Origin: Tenacibaculum sp. M341
GTDB lineage: Bacteria; Bacteroidota; Bacteroidia; Flavobacteriales; Flavobacteriaceae
Assembly (NCBI RefSeq): GCF_004337695.1
Contig: NZ_SJXJ01000003.1
Location: forward strand, 186,001-250,000
Direction: 5' to 3'
DNA: 64,000 bases
Shown here piece after piece: positions 16,995-23,272 of this stretch; positions within the stretch are counted from its first letter, which is position 1, and each line of letters opens with the position of its first letter. A program made the position numbers and the translations under genes. The notes under the pieces are model-generated. The model had not been told where the DNA came from. It searched no databases and saw nothing but the letters and a program-made list of their open reading frames with translations.

Positions 16995-17002
16995 CAAAGT
17001 TA
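16995..17002 (-). promoter_or_regulatory. Candidate -7 box of the repressor promoter
   Basis: TAACTTTG on the minus strand fits TAnnTTTG. It would give a leader of about 200 nt ahead of the repressor ATG at 16782; no good -33 TTG is seen at normal spacing. Bases 16783-16990 otherwise show no gene. Confidence 0.4.
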
Positions 17003-17024
17003 CAAAAAAATAATAAAAGGAAGT

Positions 17025-17116
17025 TAATTATCAATAAAATAAAGTTAAAAGGTAAAAATTTTCAACATTTATTTTTATTTGTTGAAAATTTTCAACTATA
17101 TTTGTGTTGATAATTA
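17025..17116 (+). promoter_or_regulatory. Early promoter with nested operator repeats
   Basis: The -7 box TATATTTG (17097-17104) is immediately preceded by the perfect 16-bp palindrome GTTGAAAATTTTCAAC (17081-17096). The 12-mer AAAATTTTCAAC occurs twice, at 17055 and 17085, exactly 30 bp apart. An outer 10-bp inverted repeat (TAATTATCAA 17025-17034 / TTGATAATTA 17107-17116) encloses everything. A TTTG at 17078-17081 may be the -33 element but is only 15 bp away. The layout fits a repressor blocking the early operon and possibly its own gene. Confidence 0.72.
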
Positions 17117-17137
17117 GCACCTATAAATAGATGAAAG

Positions 17138-17212
17138 ATGAGAAACAAAGGTAAAATAACAACAAAGAATAAGAAAATATCTACAGTTAAGGTTGAATTA
17201 AAATTTTTATGA
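17138..17212 (+). CDS. Possible 24-aa basic peptide, first frame of early operon
   Basis: A short frame (MRNKGKITTKNKKISTVKVELKFL) starts about 34 bp behind the early -7 box. It is very basic and could be a leader peptide or a tiny regulator; it could equally be chance. No family is recognised. Confidence 0.25.
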   Translation: MRNKGKITTKNKKISTVKVELKFL

Positions 17213-17436
17213 AATAACAATTCACTGCAAAAAATTATCCATAAAAAATAAAGATTTGTAGAGGTTAACTGAAAAGAAAGAAAAAGTTTGTAATCTCTAA
17301 AGTAAAAAAAGAATACAACAGAATTTTACGTAAAGCTTATAAAAGTAGGCTTTTGAATGCAGAAAATCATTAAGCGACAAATGTCGCCCTGGATGAGTAT
17401 TGGAAAAAGTTAACTGAATTTAAAAACATTGAAGAA

Positions 17437-17589
17437 ATGAAGAAATCTAAAACGCTTAAAAAACGTATTGAAGATTACGAAGCGATACTACTGCAAAATT
17501 TTGATGATGAAATTTATGCAACATTATTACAAGAGAAAATAGAATTAGAGCAAAAATTAGAAGAAACAAAGAAAGATGAGAAGAATTAA
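17437..17589 (+). CDS. Small coiled-coil protein (50 aa), possibly remnant of a longer gene
   Basis: The frame reads MKKSKTLKKRIEDYEAILLQ..., ending ETKKDEKN: a charged amphipathic helix. The same frame is coding-like upstream from 17269 (KFVISKVKKEYNRILRKAYKSR...) but is broken by a TAA at 17371, where the 14-bp palindrome GCGACAAATGTCGC also lies. It is therefore either a short gene or the 3' part of a decayed one of about 105 codons. It overlaps the next gene by 14 bp. Confidence 0.45.
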   Translation: MKKSKTLKKRIEDYEAILLQNFDDEIYATLLQEKIELEQKLEETKKDEKN

Positions 17590-17827
17590 CATTGAAACCA
17601 GATTAAGTGAATTACGTAACGCAATTGCTTACAGTAGAAATGAAGGCAAAATAATGTCTATTGGTGAGGGGATTTGTTGTAATCAAGAGATTGCAGCTTG
17701 GCTTCGAGTATTAGAAGATGAGCATATGGAGCCAAAATATGTAGTGAGTGAAAGTATTAATGAGAAAATTACAACCATTAATAATTGTATAGATAAAGAG
17801 AATTGGGTAAGACCAGAAATAATTTAA
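17576..17827 (+). CDS. Hypothetical early-operon protein (83 aa)
   Basis: A short acidic protein (MRRINIETRLSELRNAIAYSRNEGKIMSIGEG...) with two adjacent cysteines (ICCNQEI). No family recognised. It is embedded in the early operon, overlapping the preceding frame and 12 bp before the DUF3164 gene, so it is probably expressed with them. Confidence 0.6.
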   Translation: MRRINIETRLSELRNAIAYSRNEGKIMSIGEGICCNQEIAAWLRVLEDEHMEPKYVVSESINEKITTINNCIDKENWVRPEII

Positions 17828-17839
17828 AAAATTAAGCTA

Positions 17840-18487
17840 ATGAAAACCTCGATTAACCTAGAGTCATTAACAGAAGAGCAATTAACTGAAGCCTTAGCGA
17901 AGAAAAGAGAAGAAAAAAAGCGAATAAATGCTAATAGAAAGAAAATTTTTAATGAAGAGAATGATTATTTCTGTAAAAGTACTGCTGAAAAATTTATTGA
18001 AATTTCAAATGCGCTTAAAATCTTAAAGGAAGAGACCATTACTGAAGCGTATCGTTTGTATAATGAAATGTTTTTGCTAAACGATAAAAAGCCAAAGGAA
18101 GTAAAGTCTTTTATGAGGAAAAATAAAGAAGGAAATATTATGGTAGTGGTAGATGCTCATGAGCGAATTGAGTTTACTGAAGAGGCTACTGTTCATATCA
18201 ATACGATTAAAGATATTTTTAAAAATAAATTTTCTTCAAGAAATAAAGGACTGTATAATATTCTTGATGGATTGCTGATTAAAGGTAGAAAAGGAGAATA
18301 TGATCCTAAATTATTGGCTAAATCAAGAAGGCAGGTGAAAGATTTAGGAGATGAAACGCTAATAAAAGAGTTTGATAAATTAACCGATTGTCAGAGAGTT
18401 GTTGGAACTTCCAGGTACTGTAGAGTAAAAGTGAAGGATACAAATGATAAGTGGCAAGATATTAATGTACAATTTTCAAGTTTGTAA
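17840..18487 (+). CDS. DUF3164 family protein (Mu-like phage early gene)
   Basis: A 215-residue protein. The central part (EAYRLYNEMFLLNDKKPKEVKSF..., then VVVDAHERIEFTEEA) and the C-terminal CQRVVGTSRYCRVKVKDTNDKWQDI segment match the DUF3164 family. That family is typical of the early region of Mu-like (transposable) phages, where its function is not established. The MuA/MuB transposition genes that normally accompany it are absent here, which points to domestication of a Mu-like ancestor. Confidence 0.75.
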   Translation: MKTSINLESLTEEQLTEALAKKREEKKRINANRKKIFNEENDYFCKSTAEKFIEISNALKILKEETITEAYRLYNEMFLLNDKKPKEVKSFMRKNKEGNIMVVVDAHERIEFTEEATVHINTIKDIFKNKFSSRNKGLYNILDGLLIKGRKGEYDPKLLAKSRRQVKDLGDETLIKEFDKLTDCQRVVGTSRYCRVKVKDTNDKWQDINVQFSSL

Positions 18488-18491
18488 AATC

Positions 18492-18677
18492 ATGGAGAAG
18501 TTTAGATTGATAATCATTGGGGCATCATGCATGGTTTTATTAATAACTGTAGCGCTTATAAATCTTACTCATTTAAGTATAGATACCTTGTTAAAAACGC
18601 AAACAGCTGCAGCTTTAATAATGATCACATTTATTTTAATTCATTTTATGTTAGAAGAAAAAGATGCAGGAAGTTAA
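18492..18677 (+). CDS. Small two-helix membrane protein
   Basis: A 61-residue protein starting MEKFRLIIIGASCMVLLITV, with two hydrophobic segments (about residues 5-25 and 35-54) and a short acidic tail (LEEKDAGS). The ATG at 18492 is preferred to one at 18444, which lies inside the DUF3164 gene. Two short TM helices are compatible with a holin-like protein, but an early-operon position argues against that. Unrecognised. Confidence 0.55.
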   Translation: MEKFRLIIIGASCMVLLITVALINLTHLSIDTLLKTQTAAALIMITFILIHFMLEEKDAGS

Positions 18678-18885
18678 AATAAAACCAATTACCGAATCAA
18701 GTATTGTGATAGGTAAGAAAGTGGTGTACAAAGATGAAAATAGTAATTGGGTTTCTGTATCTAAATTATCTAAGCTAGAAACCAAAGCTTTTACCCGATA
18801 TAAAATAGATGTTTTAGAAAACAATATCTCCCCATTGCCTGTAAAGGTGTACGATATTTGGAAACCTAAAAGGGAAAAAGTGTAA
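18664..18885 (+). CDS. Hypothetical early-operon protein (73 aa)
   Basis: A lysine-rich, beta-like small protein (MQEVKIKPITESSIVIGKKVVYKDENSNWVSVSKLSKLETK...). It overlaps the end of the preceding membrane-protein gene by 14 bp and is therefore co-expressed with it. No family recognised. Confidence 0.55.
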   Translation: MQEVKIKPITESSIVIGKKVVYKDENSNWVSVSKLSKLETKAFTRYKIDVLENNISPLPVKVYDIWKPKREKV

Positions 18886-18993
18886 GTGAATAAGAATATT
18901 AAAAAAGTACGATAAAAAGCTTGGGATATTAAATTCCAATCATTTTAAAACCTTTTTTAATCACAAGTTAAATCTCTAAAAAAATAAAAAAAG

Positions 18994-19206
18994 ATGGCAA
19001 GAAATAATGATTTAATCCTATTAAGAAACAAGAAAGTGAAACAACGTTACAGTCAAATTTCAATAAAAAATCCAAAATGGAAATATGACGCTTTACTAGA
19101 AACTTTATCATATGAATTTTTTATAAGCAAACGAACAATATCCGCTATTTTAAACGATGAAGGAGTTTATAAAAATGCTAAAAAGAAAGTGAAAGAAATT
19201 GTTTAA
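18994..19206 (+). CDS. Small helix-turn-helix protein, candidate late-gene activator
   Basis: A 70-residue basic protein. The segment YDALLETLSYEFFISKRTISAILNDEGVYK reads as a helix-turn-helix (FFISKRTISAIL is the recognition unit). As the last gene of the early operon, just before the terminator and the structural genes, it is in the position that Mor/C-type activators hold in Mu-like phages. Activator function is inference; sequence similarity to Mor is not visible. Confidence 0.55.
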   Translation: MARNNDLILLRNKKVKQRYSQISIKNPKWKYDALLETLSYEFFISKRTISAILNDEGVYKNAKKKVKEIV

Positions 19207-19248
19207 AACTACATATAAGCCAAAACCTCGTAATACAAAATTACAAAT

Positions 19249-19290
19249 AAAGACATCTGTTACAGAATCAACAGATGTCTTTGTTGTTTT
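19249..19290. terminator. Bidirectional terminator between early operon and reversed tail genes
   Basis: A perfect 13-bp stem AAAGACATCTGTT / AACAGATGTCTTT (19249-19261 / 19270-19282) with an 8-nt loop, T-rich on the plus side and followed by T on the minus side. It separates the convergent early operon and the minus-strand gene at 19303. Confidence 0.88.
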
Positions 19291-19302
19291 TAGAAAAGAT
19301 TT

Positions 19303-19761
19303 TTAAAGAATGATGTAATTATTGGCTTCTATACGTTTTACAATACCTGTAGAAAAAGACATTCTAAAAGCAGGTTTTCCATATCTAAAACTTAAATCTT
19401 CTTCAGCAACTTGAGATAATTCAGAAAAAAACTTTCCAGAAGTTCCGTGTAATTCATCTACAATGCCATCCATAATTCTTAACATTTCGAGAGTACTTGG
19501 TTTGTTTTTGTCTAAAATATCAGTGTTTTCAAATTGTCTAAAGAAAACATAAATATCAATAGTTGCATTACCTTCTACAAAATCGACAGTTGTCTCTTCA
19601 TATTCAATATTGCTAATAGATACATAAGCGGCTGGGTAACTGCTAATACTATTGGCATCTTCTTCAGAAAATTGACCTTTGTAAATGTCAATAATTTCAA
19701 AAAAGTTCATGTCTTTTAACTTTGAAGACAAGGATTCAAAAATTTCTATTCTTACGCTCAT
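19303..19761 (-). CDS. Putative tail completion/terminator protein
   Basis: A 152-residue alpha/beta protein: MSVRIEIFESLSSKLKDMNFF..., then YPAAYVSISNIEYEETTVDFVEGNATIDIYVFF, a helical segment MLRIMDGIVDELHG and strands RYGKPAFRMSFSTGIVKRI. This secondary-structure order resembles tail-terminator proteins (Mu gp37/lambda gpU class), but the sequence match is weak. It is co-transcribed on the minus strand with the gp25-like gene, against the direction of the other tail genes. Confidence 0.5.
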   Translation of the reverse strand: MSVRIEIFESLSSKLKDMNFFEIIDIYKGQFSEEDANSISSYPAAYVSISNIEYEETTVDFVEGNATIDIYVFFRQFENTDILDKNKPSTLEMLRIMDGIVDELHGTSGKFFSELSQVAEEDLSFRYGKPAFRMSFSTGIVKRIEANNYIIL

Positions 19762-19785
19762 ATTTATTTTGTTTTTTTGTGATTT

Positions 19786-20073
19786 TTAGTTGTAAGGAGC
19801 ATCTACAGCAATACTTCCATCTTGATCAAATTCTAGTTTTTTAATAGTCATTCCATCATATTCAAAATTTCTACGAATTTGAGTAATAATGTCTCTTGGA
19901 TTTTCATCATTTAAAATGTTAGCAATACCAACACCAATTTCAGGGTACTGTTTATACTCACCTTTTTGGGCAATTATAATGTGTTCTTGGTGCTGTAAAG
20001 TGGTATCAGAAATAACAAAATCTCCATTAACAATTAGTAAATCACCTGTCTCATCTAATTTAAAATCATTCAT
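19786..20073 (-). CDS. Baseplate wedge protein, gp25/gpW-like
   Basis: A 95-residue protein with the gp25/IraD-like pattern: FKLDETGDLLIVNGDFVISDTTLQHQEHIIIAQKGEYKQYPEIGVGI, with the conserved KGEYKQ.P..GVGI region, followed by a helix DIITQIRRNFEYDGM and a terminal strand. In contractile tails gp25 joins the wedge (baseplate J) to the sheath's first ring. It is normally beside the baseplate J gene; here it is some 8 kb away and on the opposite strand. Confidence 0.8.
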   Translation of the reverse strand: MNDFKLDETGDLLIVNGDFVISDTTLQHQEHIIIAQKGEYKQYPEIGVGIANILNDENPRDIITQIRRNFEYDGMTIKKLEFDQDGSIAVDAPYN

Positions 20074-20272
20074 AATATTTAGTTTAAATTCTAATACAAA
20101 ATTGCTTCAAGAATCTCGATTTCTAAAACCTAAAATCAACCATTGTGTAAAAAATCTGCAACCATTGCGAGTGAATCTACAAGCTTTGATAATCAGGTTG
20201 TAAGACCTGTGAAATCATCTGATATTTGCAGTGTCGAACAACTCAAGTTAATCTAAATTATATAAACAAAAG

Positions 20273-20329
20273 AGGGTTTAAAAAGGCAGTTTACCTCTCT
20301 AATTTATTACAGAGGAAACTGCAAACCCT
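20273..20329 (+). other. Strong leader hairpin upstream of the plus-strand amidase
   Basis: Paired blocks: AGGGTTT / AAACCCT, GCAGTTT / AAACTGC and CCTCT / AGAGG, 19 bp in total, with a 6-nt bulge and a single bulged A on the 5' side and a 12-nt loop. It ends 22 bp before the amidase ATG and is not followed by a T run, so it is not a classical terminator. It may be a 5' UTR element or protect a processed end of the structural transcript. The divergent gap 20074-20272 shows no clear TAnnTTTG box. Confidence 0.6.
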
Positions 20330-20351
20330 ACGGGGGAAATAATTAAAAAGT

Positions 20352-20810
20352 ATGAGAAAAATTACACACATAGTTATTCATTGCACAGCTACCGTTCAAG
20401 GAAAACATTTTACTGCTGATAATATTGATACTTGGCACAAACAAAGAGGCTGGAAAGGTATAGGTTATCATTATGTAATTGGTATTGATGGTACTATTGA
20501 AGAAGGAAGGCCAGAGCATAAAATTGGGGCTCATGTAAAAGGTCATAACAGAAATACAATAGGGATTGTTTATGTAGGAGGTTTAAATAGAAGATTGGCT
20601 CCAAAAGATACAAGAACAAGAAAGCAAAAAAGAGCGATGAAAAACTTGTTATACATTTTAAAAGATAGATATCCAGAGGCTGAAATTGTAGGACATAGAG
20701 ATTTTTCTGAAGACATTAATGGAAATGGAAAAATTGAGCCTTTTGAGTTTATAAAAGCTTGTCCGTGTTTCGATGTGAAAAAAGAATACAAGTGCTTAAA
20801 TGAGTACTAA
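20352..20810 (+). CDS. N-acetylmuramoyl-L-alanine amidase (T7-lysozyme-like)
   Basis: A 152-residue Amidase_2 enzyme of phage-lysozyme length. Zinc ligands are His10 (IVIHCTAT), His115 (VGHRDFS) and Cys139 (KACPCFDV), with the catalytic-type Tyr in GYHYVIGIDG (41). The Cys ligand places it with T7 lysozyme rather than AmpD, and so apart from the other amidase in this locus (H-H-D). It cleaves peptidoglycan and lacks a signal peptide. As first gene of the structural run it may act in particle release or penetration. Confidence 0.9.
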   Translation: MRKITHIVIHCTATVQGKHFTADNIDTWHKQRGWKGIGYHYVIGIDGTIEEGRPEHKIGAHVKGHNRNTIGIVYVGGLNRRLAPKDTRTRKQKRAMKNLLYILKDRYPEAEIVGHRDFSEDINGNGKIEPFEFIKACPCFDVKKEYKCLNEY

Positions 20811-21005
20811 AAATATAAAATCGCTTTACAATTTATAAAGGCGAGTTTTAAAAAGCTTGTAGAGTTAAAGAAAGAAATAATTAACCATAAAAAAAATTGA
20901 AAAGACAATTGCTATAAAGTCTTCGATATGAATAAGTGGGATTACGCTTGCTCTAATTCTTACAGAAATAAATATGAATTTTTTAAACTAAAAATCCTGT
21001 AAAAA

Positions 21006-22175
21006 ATGAATGGATTACCAAAAGTAAAAATTAATGTAAATAAAGATGGTTTAGGGCAGGTTGCTCAAACCCAAGACGGTGTGTCTGCTATGGTTTTAAC
21101 TGGAGATTCTGTAACAAACGGAATTCAAGTTGGAACATCTGTACAAGTATTTAATTTAGATGAAGCGATAGAAAAAGGGATTACACAAGCTGATAACCCT
21201 TATGCATATAAACACGTACAGCAATTTTATGAAGAAGCTCCTAGCGGAACAGAGCTTTGGATTATGTTAGTTGATGCTACAGTAACTATGGAAACAGTAG
21301 TTTCTTCTGATCAAGATTATGCTAAAAAATTATTAAACGATGCAAAAGGAGTGGTACGTTTATTAGCAGTATCAAGAAAATCTGACGGAACAGCTACAAT
21401 TGCTAACGGAGTAGATGCAGACGTAGATGCGGCAGTAGTAAAAGCTCAATCTCTTGTAGAGGGGTATGCAATTAATTATAAAGAAGTATCTGTAATTATT
21501 GATGGTAAAGATTTTACTGGAGATGTTGGTGCTTTAGAAGATTATAAGCAATCAGATAATGAGTTTGTTTCTGTAATGTTATCAAACACAGATGGAAGTA
21601 AGAATGCAGCAGTAGGTTTATTATTAGGAAGATTAGCTAAAGATCCAGTAATGAGAAATCCAGGAAGAGTAAAATCAGGTTCTTTACCAACAATTGATGC
21701 TTACTTTACTGACGGAAAAGCTATTGAGGCTTCAGAAGGAGCTTGGGATAGTATTCACGACAAAGGTTATATCTTTTTACGTTCATTCGTAGGTCGTTCA
21801 GGTTATTTCTTCAACGATGCGCCTACATGTACTACACAAAGTAACGATTTAAATAGTATTCCAAGAGTTCGTACAATTTACAAAGCAAGACGTGTTGCTT
21901 ACGGAGTATTTGTAAATGAAATCTTAGATGAAATTCCTTTAGAAGCTAACGGTAGAATTGCACCTGCTTTAATTAAGAGTTGGGAAGGTTTAGTTGATAA
22001 TGCAATTAACTTAACAATGACTCAAAATGGTGAAGTTTCTGGAGTTAGAACATTTATCGATCCTGCTCAAGATGTATTAGGAACAAACGAAGTAAGAGTT
22101 TCTTTAGACATTTTACCAGTAGGTTATGCTAAATACATCACCGTTCAATTAGGTTTTACAACCAACTTATCATAA
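21006..22175 (+). CDS. Contractile tail sheath protein (DUF2586-like)
   Basis: A 389-residue protein of the short sheath type: a beta-rich start (VKINVNKDGLGQVAQTQDGVSAMVLTG), a Rossmann-like middle (LWIMLVDATV..., VRLLAVSRKSDG..., SVMLSNTDGS), then RVRTIYKARRVAYGVFVNEI and a C-terminal beta hairpin (VRVSLDILPVGYAKYITVQLGFT), where sheath subunits interlock. It is directly followed by the tube gene, the conserved sheath-tube pair. A 24-codon frame (20928-21002) just upstream is probably not a gene. The gap 20811-21005 holds a weak CGCTTTA/TAAAGGCG hairpin only. Confidence 0.8.
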   Translation: MNGLPKVKINVNKDGLGQVAQTQDGVSAMVLTGDSVTNGIQVGTSVQVFNLDEAIEKGITQADNPYAYKHVQQFYEEAPSGTELWIMLVDATVTMETVVSSDQDYAKKLLNDAKGVVRLLAVSRKSDGTATIANGVDADVDAAVVKAQSLVEGYAINYKEVSVIIDGKDFTGDVGALEDYKQSDNEFVSVMLSNTDGSKNAAVGLLLGRLAKDPVMRNPGRVKSGSLPTIDAYFTDGKAIEASEGAWDSIHDKGYIFLRSFVGRSGYFFNDAPTCTTQSNDLNSIPRVRTIYKARRVAYGVFVNEILDEIPLEANGRIAPALIKSWEGLVDNAINLTMTQNGEVSGVRTFIDPAQDVLGTNEVRVSLDILPVGYAKYITVQLGFTTNLS

Positions 22176-22213
22176 TCAAGAAAAACGTTTAACAATTTAA
22201 TAATTAAGACAGA

Positions 22214-22639
22214 ATGACATTTGATAGTAATAGTCCAGAATTTCGTTGGGCAGACGTACAAGTAGTAGTATTAGGAAGAACTATTACACGTATTAGAGGA
22301 GTGAAATTCTCAGTGAAAAGAGAAAAAGAATATTTAATGGCTAGAGGAGAAGATCCTCATGCAATTCAATACGGTAATAAAACACCAGAAGGAGAATTAA
22401 CATTATTACAAAGTGAAGTAGAAGCTTTACAAAAATTATTAGCTCCTTATGAAGATTTAACTGATTTACCACCATTTGATATTACAGTTTCTTTTGTTAG
22501 AGCTTCTGAGCCAGAAAAGATTGCTACTTATAGATTAATCGGAGCTGAGTTTACTGAAGATAACAGAGAATTAAAGCAAGGAGATAAGTTCATGGAAATC
22601 ACACTTCCAATCATGTACTTACGCAGGTTGGCTGCTTAA
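22214..22639 (+). CDS. Tail tube protein
   Basis: A 141-residue protein that forms the inner tube inside the sheath. The beta-rich pattern WADVQVVVLGRTITRIRGVKFSVKREKEYLMARGEDPHAIQYGNKTPEGELTLL, then DLPPFDITVSFVRASEPEKIATYRLIGAEFTEDNRELKQGDKFMEITLPI, is that of Bacteroidetes contractile tube subunits. It follows the sheath gene at 38 bp, the usual order. Its adjacency to the frameshifting chaperone and tape measure supports the call. Confidence 0.82.
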   Translation: MTFDSNSPEFRWADVQVVVLGRTITRIRGVKFSVKREKEYLMARGEDPHAIQYGNKTPEGELTLLQSEVEALQKLLAPYEDLTDLPPFDITVSFVRASEPEKIATYRLIGAEFTEDNRELKQGDKFMEITLPIMYLRRLAA

Positions 22640-22654
22640 TAACCAATGCATAAT

Positions 22655-22770
22655 AAAGTGTTTGTTAGTACAAAATATTAGTTTTTTAGCTAGTGTATTT
22701 GTTTCATTCTATGGGGGCGGGGCTAAAGTGAGTCCTTCACGGAGTTTTCGCTCCCTTTTAACAACACTTT
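22655..22770 (+). ncRNA. Candidate structured RNA between tube and chaperone genes
   Basis: The 174-bp gap has no frame. AAAGTGTTTGTTA (22655-22667) can pair with TAACAACACTTT (22759-22770; one bulge), closing a multibranch loop. Inside it are TTTAGC/GCTAAA, GTGA/TCAC and GGAG/CTCC stems plus the G-rich tract GGGGGCGGGGC, striking in such AT-rich DNA. It could be a processed leader, a small RNA or a transcription attenuator. The pairing was found by eye and not scored. Confidence 0.45.
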
Positions 22771-22813
22771 TACTTAAAGAATTAAAACATACATAAACTA
22801 AAAATTAAATAAA

Positions 22814-23104
22814 ATGGAGATTACTCAAGAACAAATTAATAACTGGAAACAACAACACGGAGATGTATTTGAAATTTCTGTAGATGAAGCAAAAGGGTAT
22901 TTAAAAAAACCTGATCGTAAAACGCTTTCATATGCAATGACAAATGCACAAACAAATCCGTTAGGTTTTGCTGAGGTTATCATGGAAAACTGCTGGTTAG
23001 GAGGTGATGAAGAGATTAAAGTAAATGATGGTTATTTCTTAGCAGCAGCAGGTCAAATAGACAAATTAATAGAGATAAAAGAGGCTGAGCTAAAAAAGTG
23101 CTAA
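22814..23104 (+). CDS. Tail assembly chaperone, upstream frame (gpE/gpG-like)
   Basis: A 96-residue acidic protein (MEITQEQINNWKQQHGDVFEISVDEAKGYLKKPDRKTLSYAMTNAQTNPLGFAEVIMENCWLGGDEEI...). It lies between tube and tape-measure genes, the fixed place of tail assembly chaperones that bind the tape measure. Its last sense codons are CTA AAA AAG TGC, which contain the slippery heptamer A AAA AAG, so a fraction of ribosomes should read into the following frame and make a longer fusion. Confidence 0.8.
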   Translation: MEITQEQINNWKQQHGDVFEISVDEAKGYLKKPDRKTLSYAMTNAQTNPLGFAEVIMENCWLGGDEEIKVNDGYFLAAAGQIDKLIEIKEAELKKC

Positions 23105-23124
23105 CGGGTGCTCAAGGGGACCCG
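23092..23124 (+). promoter_or_regulatory. Programmed -1 frameshift signal
   Basis: The slippery heptamer A AAA AAG (23092-23098) is in the correct phase at the end of the chaperone frame. Six nt later a GC-rich hairpin CGGGT / ACCCG (23105-23109 / 23120-23124) can form. A -1 slip moves the ribosome into the frame of 23098-23271. The heptamer is the same as in E. coli dnaX, and frameshifted chaperone pairs are conserved in tailed phages. Confidence 0.85.
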
Positions 23125-23271
23125 AAATATAATTGGATTGGATATGTAGATACGCTTATGCAGTATCATTTAAATATAGACCCTTCTGCCCTAAGCGATA
23201 AGCAATGGGCAGAAAAGTTTAAACAGCTCGAAGACATTAGGCAAAAAGAAGCGAAAGCAAATCAAGTTTAA
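23098..23271 (+). CDS. Tail assembly chaperone, downstream frame made by -1 frameshift (gpT/E'-like)
   Basis: A 57-codon extension (LTGAQGDPKYNWIGYVDTLMQYHL..., ending EAKANQV) with no ATG of its own. It becomes the C-terminal part of a fusion of about 152 residues when ribosomes slip at 23092-23098. The GTG at 23098 could in principle start it independently. It ends 1 bp before the tape-measure ATG, the usual place of the extension, which recruits tube subunits to the tape measure in studied phages. Confidence 0.78.
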   Translation: MLTGAQGDPKYNWIGYVDTLMQYHLNIDPSALSDKQWAEKFKQLEDIRQKEAKANQV

Positions 23272-23272
23272 T

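Noticed and set aside
20928..21002. 24-codon frame before the sheath gene
   Set aside because: No family, no special start context and composition no better than chance.
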